A DNA stretch of 39,384 bases, from the NCBI GenBank assembly GCA_047607345.1, contig JASGDF010000125.1:1-39384 (forward strand). Reading direction: 5' to 3'. Source of the stretch: Pseudomonas_S sp047607345 (lineage in GTDB: Bacteria > Pseudomonadota > Gammaproteobacteria > Xanthomonadales > Xanthomonadaceae). The notes beneath the pieces were generated by a model. It was not told the DNA's origin. It ran no database searches and was given only the letters and a program-made list of their open reading frames with translations. Below are positions 1 to 7,281 of this stretch, in pieces. Position 1 is the stretch's first letter. Every line of letters begins with the position of its first letter. A program made the translations under genes and the position numbers.

Positions 1-1171
1 CCGCGGCCGCCGCCTGCCCGCGCTCCGCGCCGGCCGCGGCAGGCATGGGCCGCGCACCGCGGCCGTCGTCACCAGCACCCGGTGCCACACTGCCGACCGG
101 TCGGAATGCCAGCATCCGCAGCACCGCCATCTCGAAGCCGGCACGCGGGCTCGGTGCCAGGTGCAGGTCGCGGCGGCCATTGAGCGCCATCTGGTACCAC
201 AGCTGCACCACTTCCGGCCGCAGTCGCCCGGCGAAACCAGCCGCGTCGATGCCATCGCCGGGCAGGACCGCGTCCGGGACCAGTTGGCTGACCTGGATGC
301 GGTGCAGCGCCTCGGCCAGCGCTTCCAGCACCCCGCCCCAGTCCGGCGAGAACTCCGCCAGCGCCGCCACCACCTGCAGCAGGCGCTGGCCGTCGCCGTC
401 GGCGAGCGCGGCCAGCATCGCCCCGACCTGGGTGCGGTCGACGGTGCCCAGCATCGTGCGCACCACGTCCTCGCGCAGCGCGCCGCCGGCGTAGGCAATG
501 GCCTGGTCGAGCAACGACAGGCCATCGCGCAGCGAACCGTCGGCCGCCTTGGCCAGTTCCACGATCGCGGCCGGATCGGCCTCGATCTGCTCGGCGCCGA
601 GGATCTTGGTCATCTGACCCTGGATCTGGCCCTCGTCCAGCCGCTTGAGGTTGAACTGCAGGCAGCGCGAGAGCACGGTGACCGGCAGCTTCTGCGGGTC
701 GGTGGTCGCCAGCAGGAACTTCACGTGCTCCGGCGGCTCCTCCAGCGTCTTCAGCAGCGCGTTGAACGCCGCCTTGGACAGCATGTGCACCTCGTCGATC
801 AGGTAGACCTTGAACTTGCCGCGCGAGGGCATGTACTGCGCGTTCTCGATCACCTCGCGCACGTCGTCCACGCCGGTGTTGGACGCGGCGTCGATCTCCA
901 GCAAATCGATGTAGCGGCCGGCGTCGATGTCCAGACAGGCCGGGCACTGCCCGCACGGATCGGCGCTGGTGCCCTGCTCGCAGTTGAGCGACTTGGCGAA
1001 GATCCGCGCGATCGTGGTCTTGCCGACGCCGCGGGTGCCGGTGAACAGGAAGGCATGATGAACGCGACCGCTGTCCAGCGCGTTGCTGAGCGCGCGCACC
1101 ACGTGTTCCTGGCCCACCAGCTCGGCAAAACGCTTCGGGCGCCACTTGCGGGCGAGAACGAGATAGGACAT
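1..1171 (-). CDS. dnaX: DNA polymerase III subunit gamma/tau, N-terminal 390 codons (cut by window edge)
   Basis: This is the clamp-loader ATPase of the replicative polymerase; it loads the beta clamp on DNA. The reading frame starts at the ATG at 1171 (MSYLVLARKW) and stays open to base 1, so the C-terminal part is outside the window. The order of motifs is that of DnaX: a Walker A GTRGVGKT at about residues 45-52, zinc-binding cysteines at about 64, 73, 76 and 79, a Walker B LIDEVH at about 124-129, and the SRC sensor motif (LSRCLQF) after it. Full-length relatives have roughly 550-650 residues, so about two thirds is present. The programmed frameshift site that makes gamma in some bacteria, if it exists here, would lie beyond the edge. 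The gene is divergent from tRNA-Ser(GGA), and only about 70 bp separate its start from the tRNA promoter. Confidence 0.97.
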   Translation of the reverse strand, partial: MSYLVLARKWRPKRFAELVGQEHVVRALSNALDSGRVHHAFLFTGTRGVGKTTIARIFAKSLNCEQGTSADPCGQCPACLDIDAGRYIDLLEIDAASNTGVDDVREVIENAQYMPSRGKFKVYLIDEVHMLSKAAFNALLKTLEEPPEHVKFLLATTDPQKLPVTVLSRCLQFNLKRLDEGQIQGQMTKILGAEQIEADPAAIVELAKAADGSLRDGLSLLDQAIAYAGGALREDVVRTMLGTVDRTQVGAMLAALADGDGQRLLQVVAALAEFSPDWGGVLEALAEALHRIQVSQLVPDAVLPGDGIDAAGFAGRLRPEVVQLWYQMALNGRRDLHLAPSPRAGFEMAVLRMLAFRPVGSVAPGAGDDGRGARPMPAAAGAERGQAAAA

Positions 1172-1244
1172 CAGGCAACCGTCTTCATCTGAACTTTCAT
1201 TGTGCCATGCCCGGCCTCGCATGCTGCGACGGATGCGATTCACC

Positions 1245-1273
1245 TTGTGAACGGCCGCCATGGCGGCTAGAAT
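1245..1273 (+). promoter_or_regulatory. Sigma-70-type promoter for tRNA-Ser(GGA)
   Basis: A TTGTGA hexamer (1245-1250) and a TAGAAT hexamer (1268-1273) are separated by exactly 17 bases, about 38 bases before the tRNA 5' end. Spacing and hexamers fit a housekeeping promoter. This is inferred from sequence only. Confidence 0.7.
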
Positions 1274-1310
1274 TCCCGCCCTCGCGCAGGCCGAGGCCAA
1301 CGCAAGACCC

Positions 1311-1403
1311 GGAGAGGTGTCCGAGTGGTTGAAGGAGCACGCCTGGAAAGTGTGTAAGCGTCTAAACCGCGCTTCGGGGGTTCGAATCCCCCTCTCTCCG
1401 CCA
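1311..1403 (+). tRNA. tRNA-Ser(GGA)
   Basis: A class II tRNA with an encoded CCA end. The acceptor arm GGAGAGG pairs with the 3' side, the anticodon stem-loop carries GGA at 1345-1347, a long variable arm is present as expected for serine, and the T-arm contains the usual GTTCGAATC core. It reads UCC/UCU serine codons. It has its own promoter upstream and a hairpin just downstream, before the SRP RNA gene. Confidence 0.96.
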
Positions 1404-1417
1404 GATTCAGCTTCAAC

Positions 1418-1438
1418 AGCCGCGCCCCTGGCGCGGCT
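1418..1438 (+). terminator. Hairpin after tRNA-Ser(GGA)
   Basis: AGCCGCGCC and GGCGCGGCT form a perfect 9-bp stem around a three-base loop, followed by a modest pyrimidine tail (TCGTCTCTAT). It lies between the tRNA and the SRP RNA and probably ends or trims the tRNA transcript. The weak U-tract leaves open that transcription continues into the SRP RNA. Confidence 0.6.
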
Positions 1439-1448
1439 TCGTCTCTAT

Positions 1449-1556
1449 GGTGGCCCCGTCGGCCCCTCGCGACGCTAGGTCGAAAACCCCGCCAGGGCCG
1501 GAAGGCAGCAACGGTATCGATCGACGCGGGCGCCGAGGTCAGCCGGCGGGGCCACC
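1449..1556 (+). ncRNA. ffs: 4.5S signal recognition particle RNA
   Basis: This is the RNA of the bacterial signal recognition particle, which with Ffh targets inner-membrane proteins. The 5' segment GGTGGCCCC (1449-1457) is perfectly complementary to GGGGCCACC (1548-1556) and closes the rod. The apical domain contains the diagnostic GCCAGGGCCGGAAGGCAGCA motif around 1491-1510, including the GGAA tetraloop. A short T-run follows at 1560-1563. The predicted length of about 108 nt agrees with the small SRP RNA class. Exact mature ends are estimated from the stem. Confidence 0.93.
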
Positions 1557-1572
1557 GCCTTTTGCCGATCTC

Positions 1573-1636
1573 GTGGTAAGGACTTCAGTCCCGACGCTCT
1601 GCCGCGCAGGCCTGTCGGGACTGAAGTTCCTCCCAC
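1573..1636. repeat. REP-like inverted repeat, GACTTCAGTCCCGAC type
   Basis: GACTTCAGTCCCGAC (1581-1595) is repeated in inverted form at 1614-1628 with one mismatch, around an 18-base centre. It sits between the convergent SRP RNA gene and moaC, where it may act as a bidirectional terminator. The GACTTCAGTC word recurs in the repeats near 6430 and 22990, which suggests one interspersed family. Confidence 0.75.
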
Positions 1637-1645
1637 GGAAAGCAC

Positions 1646-2134
1646 CTAGTCCGCACTCCCGAAATCGCGCTTGCCGCCTTGCTTTCCCAACAGGCGCACC
1701 TCGCCGATGACGATGTCGTGGCTCAGCGCCTTGCACATGTCGTAGACCGTCAGCGCGGCGACACTGGCGCCGGTCAACGCCTCCATCTCCACCCCGGTGC
1801 GATGAACCGTCTTCACCGCGCAAGTGATCCAGAGCGTGGCCTCATCCCGCCATTCGACCGAGAAGCGGCAGCCATCGATCGGCAGCGGATGGCAGAACGG
1901 GATCAGCTCGTGGGTGCGCTTGACCGCCTGCGTGCCGGCGATGATCGCGGTCTCCACGATCCCACCCTTGGCGCTGCGCAGGCCACTGTCATGCAACTGC
2001 CGGGCGACCTCGGCCGGGAAGCGCACACTGGCCCCGGCCAGCGCCTGGCGCGCGGTGGTCGCCTTGGCCGACACATCCACCATCGCGGGCAGGCCGGTTT
2101 CGTCGAGATGGGTCAGTTGCACGTTCTGTGTCAT
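1646..2134 (-). CDS. moaC: Cyclic pyranopterin monophosphate synthase MoaC
   Basis: MoaC converts the MoaA product into cyclic pyranopterin monophosphate, the first stable intermediate of molybdenum cofactor synthesis. The 162-residue product starting MTQNVQLTHL has the usual family length and carries the MVDVSAK start, the KGG segment, the strongly conserved HELIPFCHP block and the VEMEALTGASVAALTVYDM block. The ATG at 2134 is preferred over an in-frame upstream extension to 2278, which lacks family similarity and would run into the preceding gene. It is the last gene of the kdkA-MBL-moaA-NTF2-moaC series, 16 bp after the NTF2-like gene. It is not fused to MoaB. Subunits MoaD, MoaE and MoaB are not encoded in the window. 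Confidence 0.96.
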   Translation of the reverse strand: MTQNVQLTHLDETGLPAMVDVSAKATTARQALAGASVRFPAEVARQLHDSGLRSAKGGIVETAIIAGTQAVKRTHELIPFCHPLPIDGCRFSVEWRDEATLWITCAVKTVHRTGVEMEALTGASVAALTVYDMCKALSHDIVIGEVRLLGKQGGKRDFGSAD

Positions 2135-2150
2135 CGAAAATACCTGGAAT

Positions 2151-2522
2151 TCATGCCGGGCCGGGAATCGGCGTGCCCTGGTGGAACACGATCCGCCAGC
2201 CAGCCTCGCCGTGACGCCACAACGAGCTGCGGCGCGCGCGGCAAACGGGGCCACCACCCCGCCGCACCGACGACACATAGCGTACCTGCACCACGTCCGG
2301 CGCCAGCGCGAGGAATTCGAAGTCCTCGGCGAAGCACTCGAACGACGCCTCGCCCGCCAGCTCGGCCACGATGTCGGCGCGCTCGAAACGGCGTCCGGAC
2401 GCGCCGTATTCGACGAACTGCGGATCCAGCAGGGTCTCCAACGCCCGCCGCGATGCGCGCACAGCCGGTTCCAGCAGTCGTTGCTCGCGTTCGCGCAAGT
2501 GCTGGCACAGCGCTTCGTCCAT
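2151..2522 (-). CDS. NTF2-like / DUF4440 (SnoaL-type) protein
   Basis: A 123-residue protein of the small cone-shaped NTF2-like fold. It begins with a helix (MDEALCQHLREREQRLLEPAVR), followed by the LDPQFVEYGASGR segment typical of DUF4440 proteins, the residues ADIVAEL, and a final W-R-I-V-F-H-Q-G-T strand. Members include isomerases, dehydratases and binding proteins, so no reaction can be assigned. It lies 3 bp after the moaA stop codon and 16 bp before moaC, hence is probably translated with them. Whether it has any role in pterin chemistry is unknown; nothing in the sequence proves it. Confidence 0.85.
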   Translation of the reverse strand: MDEALCQHLREREQRLLEPAVRASRRALETLLDPQFVEYGASGRRFERADIVAELAGEASFECFAEDFEFLALAPDVVQVRYVSSVRRGGGPVCRARRSSLWRHGEAGWRIVFHQGTPIPGPA

Positions 2523-2525
2523 GCA

Positions 2526-3557
2526 TCACCCGCCGATCAGGAACATTTCCACCGGCTTGCCGGTGCGTCGGCGCTGCCCGGCGCGCAATTCGCTGTAGCG
2601 ATCCGCGCGTGCGCGCCACAGCCCGGCCAGATGCTCGACGAAACCATCCTCGCCCGTCGCCAGCGCCGGGCGCAGGTCGCTGCCGGCACTGGCGAACAGG
2701 CAGGTATACAGCTGCCCGTCGGCCGATACCCGCGCGCGATGACAGTCGCCGCAGAATGCATGCGAGATCGCGCTGACGAAACCGATCTCGCCCTGCCCGT
2801 CGACGAACGCATGCCGCGTGGCGACCTCGCCGACATGCTGCTGCGGCAGCTCCCGCAGTGGCCAGCGCGCGGCGATGCGCCGGCGCAGTTCGTCCGACTC
2901 GACCACCTGGCCACGCCGCCAGCCGTTGCAGCTGCCGACATCCATGTACTCGATGAAACGCAGGACATGCCCGCTGCCACGGAAATGCGCGACCAGCGGC
3001 AGCACCTGATCCTCGTTCACGCCATGCTGGACCACGCAATTGATCTTGAGCCGACCGAAGCCCGCGCGCTCGGCCGCCGCGATCCCGGCCAGCACCTGCG
3101 CCACGGTCCCGCGCCCACCGGACAGATGCGCGAAAAGGCGCGGATCGAGCGCGTCGAGGCTGACCGTCAGCCGGTGCAGGCCGGCCTGACGCAACGCCTC
3201 CGCCTGGGCCGCGAGCAGGCTTCCATTGGTGGTCAGCGCCAGGTCCTCGATGCCGTCGATCCGCGCCAGGCGCGTGATCAGATCCGGCAACCGCTTGCGC
3301 AGCAGCGGTTCACCGCCGGTCAGGCGCAGCTTGCGCACGCCGAGCCGGACGAAGCCGCGCACCAGCGTCTCGATCTGATCGAAATCCAGCCGCCCGGCCG
3401 CGTCGAGGCCGTAGTCCGCCGGCACCTTGTCGGCCGGCATGCAGTAGCCGCAACGGAAGTTGCAGGCCTCGATCACCGACAGGCGCAGATCGTGCAACGG
3501 TCGCCCCAGCCGATCGCCGACCGGCGCAGGCTGACGGAAGCGCGGCAACGCATTCAC
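2526..3557 (-). CDS. moaA: GTP 3',8-cyclase MoaA (radical SAM)
   Basis: MoaA uses two [4Fe-4S] clusters and S-adenosylmethionine to turn GTP into 3',8-cyclo-7,8-dihydro-GTP, the first step of molybdopterin synthesis. The N-terminal radical SAM cysteines are at residues 32, 36 and 39 (EACNFRCGYC). The second cluster motif CGDCHRARVSADGQLYTC lies in the C-terminal third, and the protein ends in the Gly-Gly pair needed in MoaA. I chose the GTG at 3557: it gives 343 residues starting VNALPRFRQP and overlaps the MBL gene stop by 4 bases (GTGA), a standard sign of translational coupling. A longer in-frame extension to 3881 would be antisense-like sequence inside the MBL gene. Confidence 0.96.
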   Translation of the reverse strand: MNALPRFRQPAPVGDRLGRPLHDLRLSVIEACNFRCGYCMPADKVPADYGLDAAGRLDFDQIETLVRGFVRLGVRKLRLTGGEPLLRKRLPDLITRLARIDGIEDLALTTNGSLLAAQAEALRQAGLHRLTVSLDALDPRLFAHLSGGRGTVAQVLAGIAAAERAGFGRLKINCVVQHGVNEDQVLPLVAHFRGSGHVLRFIEYMDVGSCNGWRRGQVVESDELRRRIAARWPLRELPQQHVGEVATRHAFVDGQGEIGFVSAISHAFCGDCHRARVSADGQLYTCLFASAGSDLRPALATGEDGFVEHLAGLWRARADRYSELRAGQRRRTGKPVEMFLIGG

Positions 3558-4309
3558 GCTGATGCCACCCGTGCCGCGGTCGGCTCGCGCAACGGCACGC
3601 ACTCGCCCGGCACCGCCACACGATGGCCGCGTGCGCGCAGCGCTTCGGCATCGCCCACGCTGGCGTAGTGGTAGAGCACCATCCGGCGCACCAGATCCTC
3701 CGGGTATTCCCGCTCCAGATCGTCCACGCCAGTATGCGACGGATTGCCATGGAGACCGCAGTCGTGGGCGATCAGCTCCTGTTCGTCGGCAAAGCGCGCC
3801 AGCACCTCGGGAATCGGCCGGGTGTCCCCGCTCCAGGCCAGCGCGCCCTTCAGGCGCAGGCCGTAGGCGGTCTCCGGCCAATGGTGGCGGGCCGGAAACA
3901 CTTCCAGGCGCAGCCCGTCATGCCAGAACGCATCACCGACCGGAATCAGCCGGAACGCGTCCCAGAAATTCGCCCCGCCTTCGGCCAGCACATTCGGGTA
4001 ATCGGCGACCCGGCGGTGCAGCAGCGGCACCACCGGCGCCGGCACGTACAGCAGGGTCTGGCCACGCCGTTCGGAGAAATAGCCGTCCACGAACAGCCGC
4101 TCGAAGCCGCCGACGTGATCCAGATGCACATGAGTGACGAACAGCGCGCGCGGCATCGCGCCGTAGCAGGCCTGGTAGCCCGTCAGGCCCTCGCTGCCGC
4201 AATCGATGGTCAGCCAGGGGCGGCCATCGCGCTCGATGGTCGCCATCGGCGAACCGAGCTCGACCGCCGAGGCATTGCCGACGCCGTGGAAGCGCAGTGC
4301 CCAGGCCAT
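3554..4309 (-). CDS. MBL-fold metallo-hydrolase
   Basis: A 251-residue metallo-beta-lactamase-fold protein with a clear dinuclear metal site: THVHLDH gives His60, His62, Asp64 and His65; further ligands are probably the His in PARHHWPE (142/143), Asp162 in SGDTRP, and His182 in IAHDCG. The arrangement and a strand-rich N-terminus with TIDCG resemble the RNase Z/beta-CASP-less phosphodiesterase branch more than beta-lactamases, but the substrate cannot be read from sequence. It has no signal peptide and should be cytoplasmic. It starts 1 bp after the kdkA stop and overlaps moaA by 4 bp, so all three are expected to be translated from one message. Confidence 0.88.
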   Translation of the reverse strand: MAWALRFHGVGNASAVELGSPMATIERDGRPWLTIDCGSEGLTGYQACYGAMPRALFVTHVHLDHVGGFERLFVDGYFSERRGQTLLYVPAPVVPLLHRRVADYPNVLAEGGANFWDAFRLIPVGDAFWHDGLRLEVFPARHHWPETAYGLRLKGALAWSGDTRPIPEVLARFADEQELIAHDCGLHGNPSHTGVDDLEREYPEDLVRRMVLYHYASVGDAEALRARGHRVAVPGECVPLREPTAARVASA

Positions 4310-4310
4310 C

Positions 4311-5060
4311 TCAGTAGCCCCGGTTCCAGGCCAGCTCGTAGGCGCGCCGCAGGCGCGCGAAATCCTTGTCGACCTCCTCGCGGCTGCGTTGCCCGCGCAG
4401 CTTCAGCAGCGAACGGTGCAGGCGCGCCAGGTTGCGCTCGCGCCAGCGCGTGGCAGGAATGCGCAGCACGCCACGGTCGAAATCGATCAGCCAGCCGCCG
4501 CCGTTGGCATCGAACAGGATGTTGTGGGCGTTGAGGTCGGCATGGTCGAGCCCGACTCGGTGGAAGCTGGCGATCAGCCGGCCGGTCTCCTCCCAAGGCG
4601 CGCCGCGGCCGGCCACGCGCGCGCGCTCGGCCAGCGAGCGAACGCCCTCCAGCCGCTCCATCAGCAGCGCCGCGCGGTAGCGCAGCCCCTCGCGCAGGTA
4701 GCAGGCGGCAAGTGGGCGCGGCACCGGCAGCTTGCGCGCGATCAACGCGCGCATCAGCCGGAACTCGGCGAAGCTGCGGGTACGGGCAGCCCCCTTCCAC
4801 AGGTAGCGATCGCGGCTGAAACGGGCGACCATGCCGCCACGCCGGTATTGGCGCAGCACGCACTGCCCGAACGGCGCATCGACGAACCACGCGCTGCCAC
4901 GCCCCCCCTCCTCGACCGGGCGCGCCTTCTCACCCCAGCGCTCCGGCACGAAAAGCCCGGGATCGGCTTGCCGCACGCGTTCGCGGTCGAACAGAATGGC
5001 CCCGTATCCACGACCCTCGCGGTACGGCGTCAGCGCTTCAGTGGCGTCGAAGGCAACCAT
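4311..5060 (-). CDS. kdkA: 3-deoxy-D-manno-octulosonic acid (Kdo) kinase
   Basis: KdkA phosphorylates Kdo of the LPS inner core at the 4-position at the cytoplasmic face of the inner membrane. The protein has 249 residues, the same length as I recall for Xanthomonas KdkA. The kinase-like catalytic loop DHADLNAHN is at 172-180 (Asp175 the probable base) and the metal-binding LIDFDRG at 191-197. I take the ATG at 5060 (MVAFDATEAL); in-frame ATGs further up (about 5084 and 5096) would add residues without family similarity. It is the first gene of a five-gene operon and is divergent from a GT9 glycosyltransferase also expected to act on the LPS core; 211 bp separate the two starts, and I see no strong promoter hexamers in that gap. 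Confidence 0.93.
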   Translation of the reverse strand: MVAFDATEALTPYREGRGYGAILFDRERVRQADPGLFVPERWGEKARPVEEGGRGSAWFVDAPFGQCVLRQYRRGGMVARFSRDRYLWKGAARTRSFAEFRLMRALIARKLPVPRPLAACYLREGLRYRAALLMERLEGVRSLAERARVAGRGAPWEETGRLIASFHRVGLDHADLNAHNILFDANGGGWLIDFDRGVLRIPATRWRERNLARLHRSLLKLRGQRSREEVDKDFARLRRAYELAWNRGY

Positions 5061-5271
5061 CCCATCGAGTTTAGAGCGTGTCATGCAGTTTTTCATGAGA
5101 TGCGTTGACGATCGACCGCACCGCCCCCGCGCCGCGGAGGCCGCTTCGTTCGGAAAGCCGGCAGGCACGCACCGATACTGCGTTGGCCACCTTACCCGGG
5201 CCACCCGGCCCGAGCCACGCCGCACACCGTGTCACGATGCCCGCCAGGTGGCTTCGCACTGATGAAAATGC

Positions 5272-6339
5272 ATGACAGACCCTGACAACAACGCCCCAGC
5301 GTTTCCCTCCCTGTGCCTCCTGCGGCTGTCTGCGCTCGGCGACGTCACCCATGTGCTGCCCCTGCTGCGCACGCTGCGCCGCGGCCTGCCCGCCGCACGC
5401 CTGCATTGGGTGATCGACAAGGCCGGCCACAGGCTGCTCGACGGACTGGACGGAGTGGATTTCCATGTCTACGACAAGCGCAGCGGCGTAGCCGGCATGC
5501 GCGCGCTGCGGCGCGAGCTGGCACCGGCGGGACGCTTCGATGCCCTGCTGCAGATGCAGGTGGCGCTGCGTGCCAACCTGCTGTCGGCATTCATCCCGGC
5601 ACGCCGCCGGATCGGCTACGACCGCAGTCGCTCGAAGGACCTGCACGGCCTGTTCATCAACCAGCGCATCGCCGACCGCCCCGGCATCCATGTGCTGGAT
5701 GCGATCGGCAGCTTCTGCGAGCCGCTGGGCCTGAGGCAGACCGAGGTGACCTGGGACCTCCCGGTCCCCGACGAGGCCCGCGCCTGGGCCCGCGCGCAAT
5801 GGCAGGACGATGGCCGGCCGGTGCTGATGATCTCGCCCTGCTCCAGCCATGTGCGCCGCAACTGGTACCCGGACCGCCACGCGGCGCTAGCGCGCCACGC
5901 CCAGCAGCGCGGCTGGCGGGTGGTACTGTGCGGCGGTCGCAGCGCCCTGGAGCGCGACACCGCCGACGCGATCCAGGCCCGGCTCGACATCCCGGCGTTG
6001 GACCTGGTCGGCAAGGACACGCTCAAGCAGCTGCCAGCCCTGCTCGAACGCGCCGACCTGCTGGTGACGCCGGATTCCGGGCCGATGCACATCGCCAATG
6101 CGATGGGCACCAAGGTACTCGGCCTGCACGCGGCCAGCAATCCGCGCCGCAGCGGGCCGTATTCGGACCTGCGCTATTGCGTGGACCGCTACGACGATGC
6201 GGCGCGCCGGTTCCTGGGCAAGCCCGCCGCCGAACTGAAATGGGGCGCCAAGATCGAGTTCGACGACGTGATGGCACTGGTCACGGTCGAGGATGCGGTG
6301 GCCGCATTCGAACGCTACGTGGCCGACAACCTCGGCTGA
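5272..6339 (+). CDS. Glycosyltransferase family 9, heptosyltransferase-like
   Basis: A 355-residue GT9 protein. The N-terminus LLRLSALGDVTHVLPLLRTL is the classical start of heptosyltransferases (WaaC/RfaC, Xanthomonas OpsX group), and the second Rossmann domain contains ISPCSSHVRRNWYPDRHAAL and the donor-binding VTPDSGPMHIANAMG. It probably adds a sugar, ADP-heptose in the textbook family or another sugar in Xanthomonads, to the Kdo region of the LPS core. The divergent kdkA gene, which modifies the same Kdo, supports a core-assembly role. The start at 5272 follows directly on the conserved N-terminal motif. The exact donor and acceptor are not determinable here. Confidence 0.92.
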   Translation: MTDPDNNAPAFPSLCLLRLSALGDVTHVLPLLRTLRRGLPAARLHWVIDKAGHRLLDGLDGVDFHVYDKRSGVAGMRALRRELAPAGRFDALLQMQVALRANLLSAFIPARRRIGYDRSRSKDLHGLFINQRIADRPGIHVLDAIGSFCEPLGLRQTEVTWDLPVPDEARAWARAQWQDDGRPVLMISPCSSHVRRNWYPDRHAALARHAQQRGWRVVLCGGRSALERDTADAIQARLDIPALDLVGKDTLKQLPALLERADLLVTPDSGPMHIANAMGTKVLGLHAASNPRRSGPYSDLRYCVDRYDDAARRFLGKPAAELKWGAKIEFDDVMALVTVEDAVAAFERYVADNLG

Positions 6340-6356
6340 CGTTGCCGCTCCCCTGC

Positions 6357-6438
6357 AGGAGCGACTCCAGGCACCCTCGGGGTGTCAGTCGCGATGGGGC
6401 TCTACCGGGAAGGCCCCATCGCGACTTCAGTCGCTCCT
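6357..6438. repeat. Nested REP-like inverted repeat (copy A)
   Basis: An outer pair AGGAGCGACT (6357-6366) / AGTCGCTCCT (6429-6438) encloses an inner perfect 12-base pair TCGCGATGGGGC (6389-6400) / GCCCCATCGCGA (6413-6424), with the spacer word TACCGGGAAG in the loop. It lies between the convergent GT9 and DUF6165 genes and could terminate both. Parts recur near 22990 and 36250. Confidence 0.85.
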
Positions 6439-6455
6439 ACAAATAGGATTGCGCC

Positions 6456-6854
6456 TCAACCGGCGCGATAGTCCTGGTACGACTTCTCCTCGATGTAGCT
6501 GGAGCCCAGCGCCAGATTGATCTCCTTCTTGATCCTCGCCCGCTCGTCGTTCTCGAAGTAGACGCTGCGCGCCAGCCGGATGAACTCCTCGTCGAAGGCC
6601 TGCGCCTTCTCCTTGATGCGGATGTCGTCCTCGATCACCCACAGCCGCTCGTTGACCGCCTTCAGCTCGGCGCGCAGCCTGACGATGTCGCGCACCGCGG
6701 CCGGGTGCGCCAGCCAGTTCTTCTCCAGCGCGGACAGCTCGTTGCGCACGTTGGCCAGCTTGGCCTCGTCGCTGATCCGCTCCGACTTGATCTGCAGGAT
6801 CGCGATCTTGTCGAGCAGTTCGCCGAAGGACACCGGCACCAGGATTTCGGACAT
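6456..6854 (-). CDS. DUF6165 family protein
   Basis: A 132-residue soluble, highly charged and mostly helical protein starting MSEILVPVSFGELLDKIAIL. I recognise it as the conserved family annotated DUF6165, whose function is not known to me. The first 20 residues are hydrophobic and conserved; the rest (ERISDEAKLANVRNEL, LRAELKAVNERLWVIEDDIR, and onwards) reads as long amphipathic helices likely to form a helical bundle or coiled coil. The ATG at 6854 is chosen over an in-frame start at 6968, which would run into GC-rich non-coding sequence. There is no signal peptide. It stands alone between the repeat at 6357 and the tRNA-Ser(CGA) terminator. Confidence 0.85.
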   Translation of the reverse strand: MSEILVPVSFGELLDKIAILQIKSERISDEAKLANVRNELSALEKNWLAHPAAVRDIVRLRAELKAVNERLWVIEDDIRIKEKAQAFDEEFIRLARSVYFENDERARIKKEINLALGSSYIEEKSYQDYRAG

Positions 6855-6972
6855 GGCAGACACCCGCGAGGATAAAGCCTGGATTCTAGCCGCACTCCAG
6901 GCGCCGGGTCGGGCCCGCGGCAAGCCGGAACGCACCGCCATCGCGCCAGCACACGGGGAAGGCATCAACGCA

Positions 6973-6998
6973 AAAGCCCGCGGCAGGCCGCGGGCTTT
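6973..6998 (-). terminator. Rho-independent terminator of tRNA-Ser(CGA)
   Basis: AAAGCCCGCGG and CCGCGGGCTTT form a perfect 11-bp stem with a four-base loop; on the minus strand the stem ends in a TTTT run. It lies 10 bases after the tRNA 3' end. Confidence 0.88.
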
Positions 6999-7008
6999 CG
7001 TCTCGATC

Positions 7009-7099
7009 TGGCGGGAAGGGGGGGATTCGAACCCCCGAGGCGCTATAAACGCCTGCCTGATTTCGAGTCAGGTACATTCAACCACTCTGCCACCTTCCC
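7009..7099 (-). tRNA. tRNA-Ser(CGA)
   Basis: A class II tRNA with a long variable arm and encoded CCA. The acceptor arm GGGAAGG pairs with CCTTCCC, the anticodon stem CCTGA/TCAGG holds the loop CTCGAAA with anticodon CGA, and the T-arm is GGGGG TTCGAAT CCCCC. It reads UCG codons, which are common in such GC-rich genomes. It is followed by a strong terminator. Confidence 0.96.
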
Positions 7100-7281
7100 G
7101 GAGGCCCCGGCGAACCGGGGCGTGCATGATACGGGGCCGCGCGCCGCGCGACAAGCGCCGCGGCGGCCGGTTCTCCCGGATGAACCGGCCGGCACCTGCA
7201 GGCCGCGCGCCGGTTGCCGGATGTGCTGCCGGCCACGATGATGCCACCTCAGCCGGCACGCCCCTCGCCCCACGGATCCCC

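Noticed and set aside
1449..1556. Short open frames over the SRP RNA and tRNA-Ser region (1260-1823)
   Set aside because: They cover structured RNA genes with diagnostic pairing, so coding is very unlikely.
5061..5271. Riboswitch (for example a Moco type) before the kdkA-moaA operon
   Set aside because: The 211-bp gap has no extended conserved-looking stem pattern that I can match to a known class.
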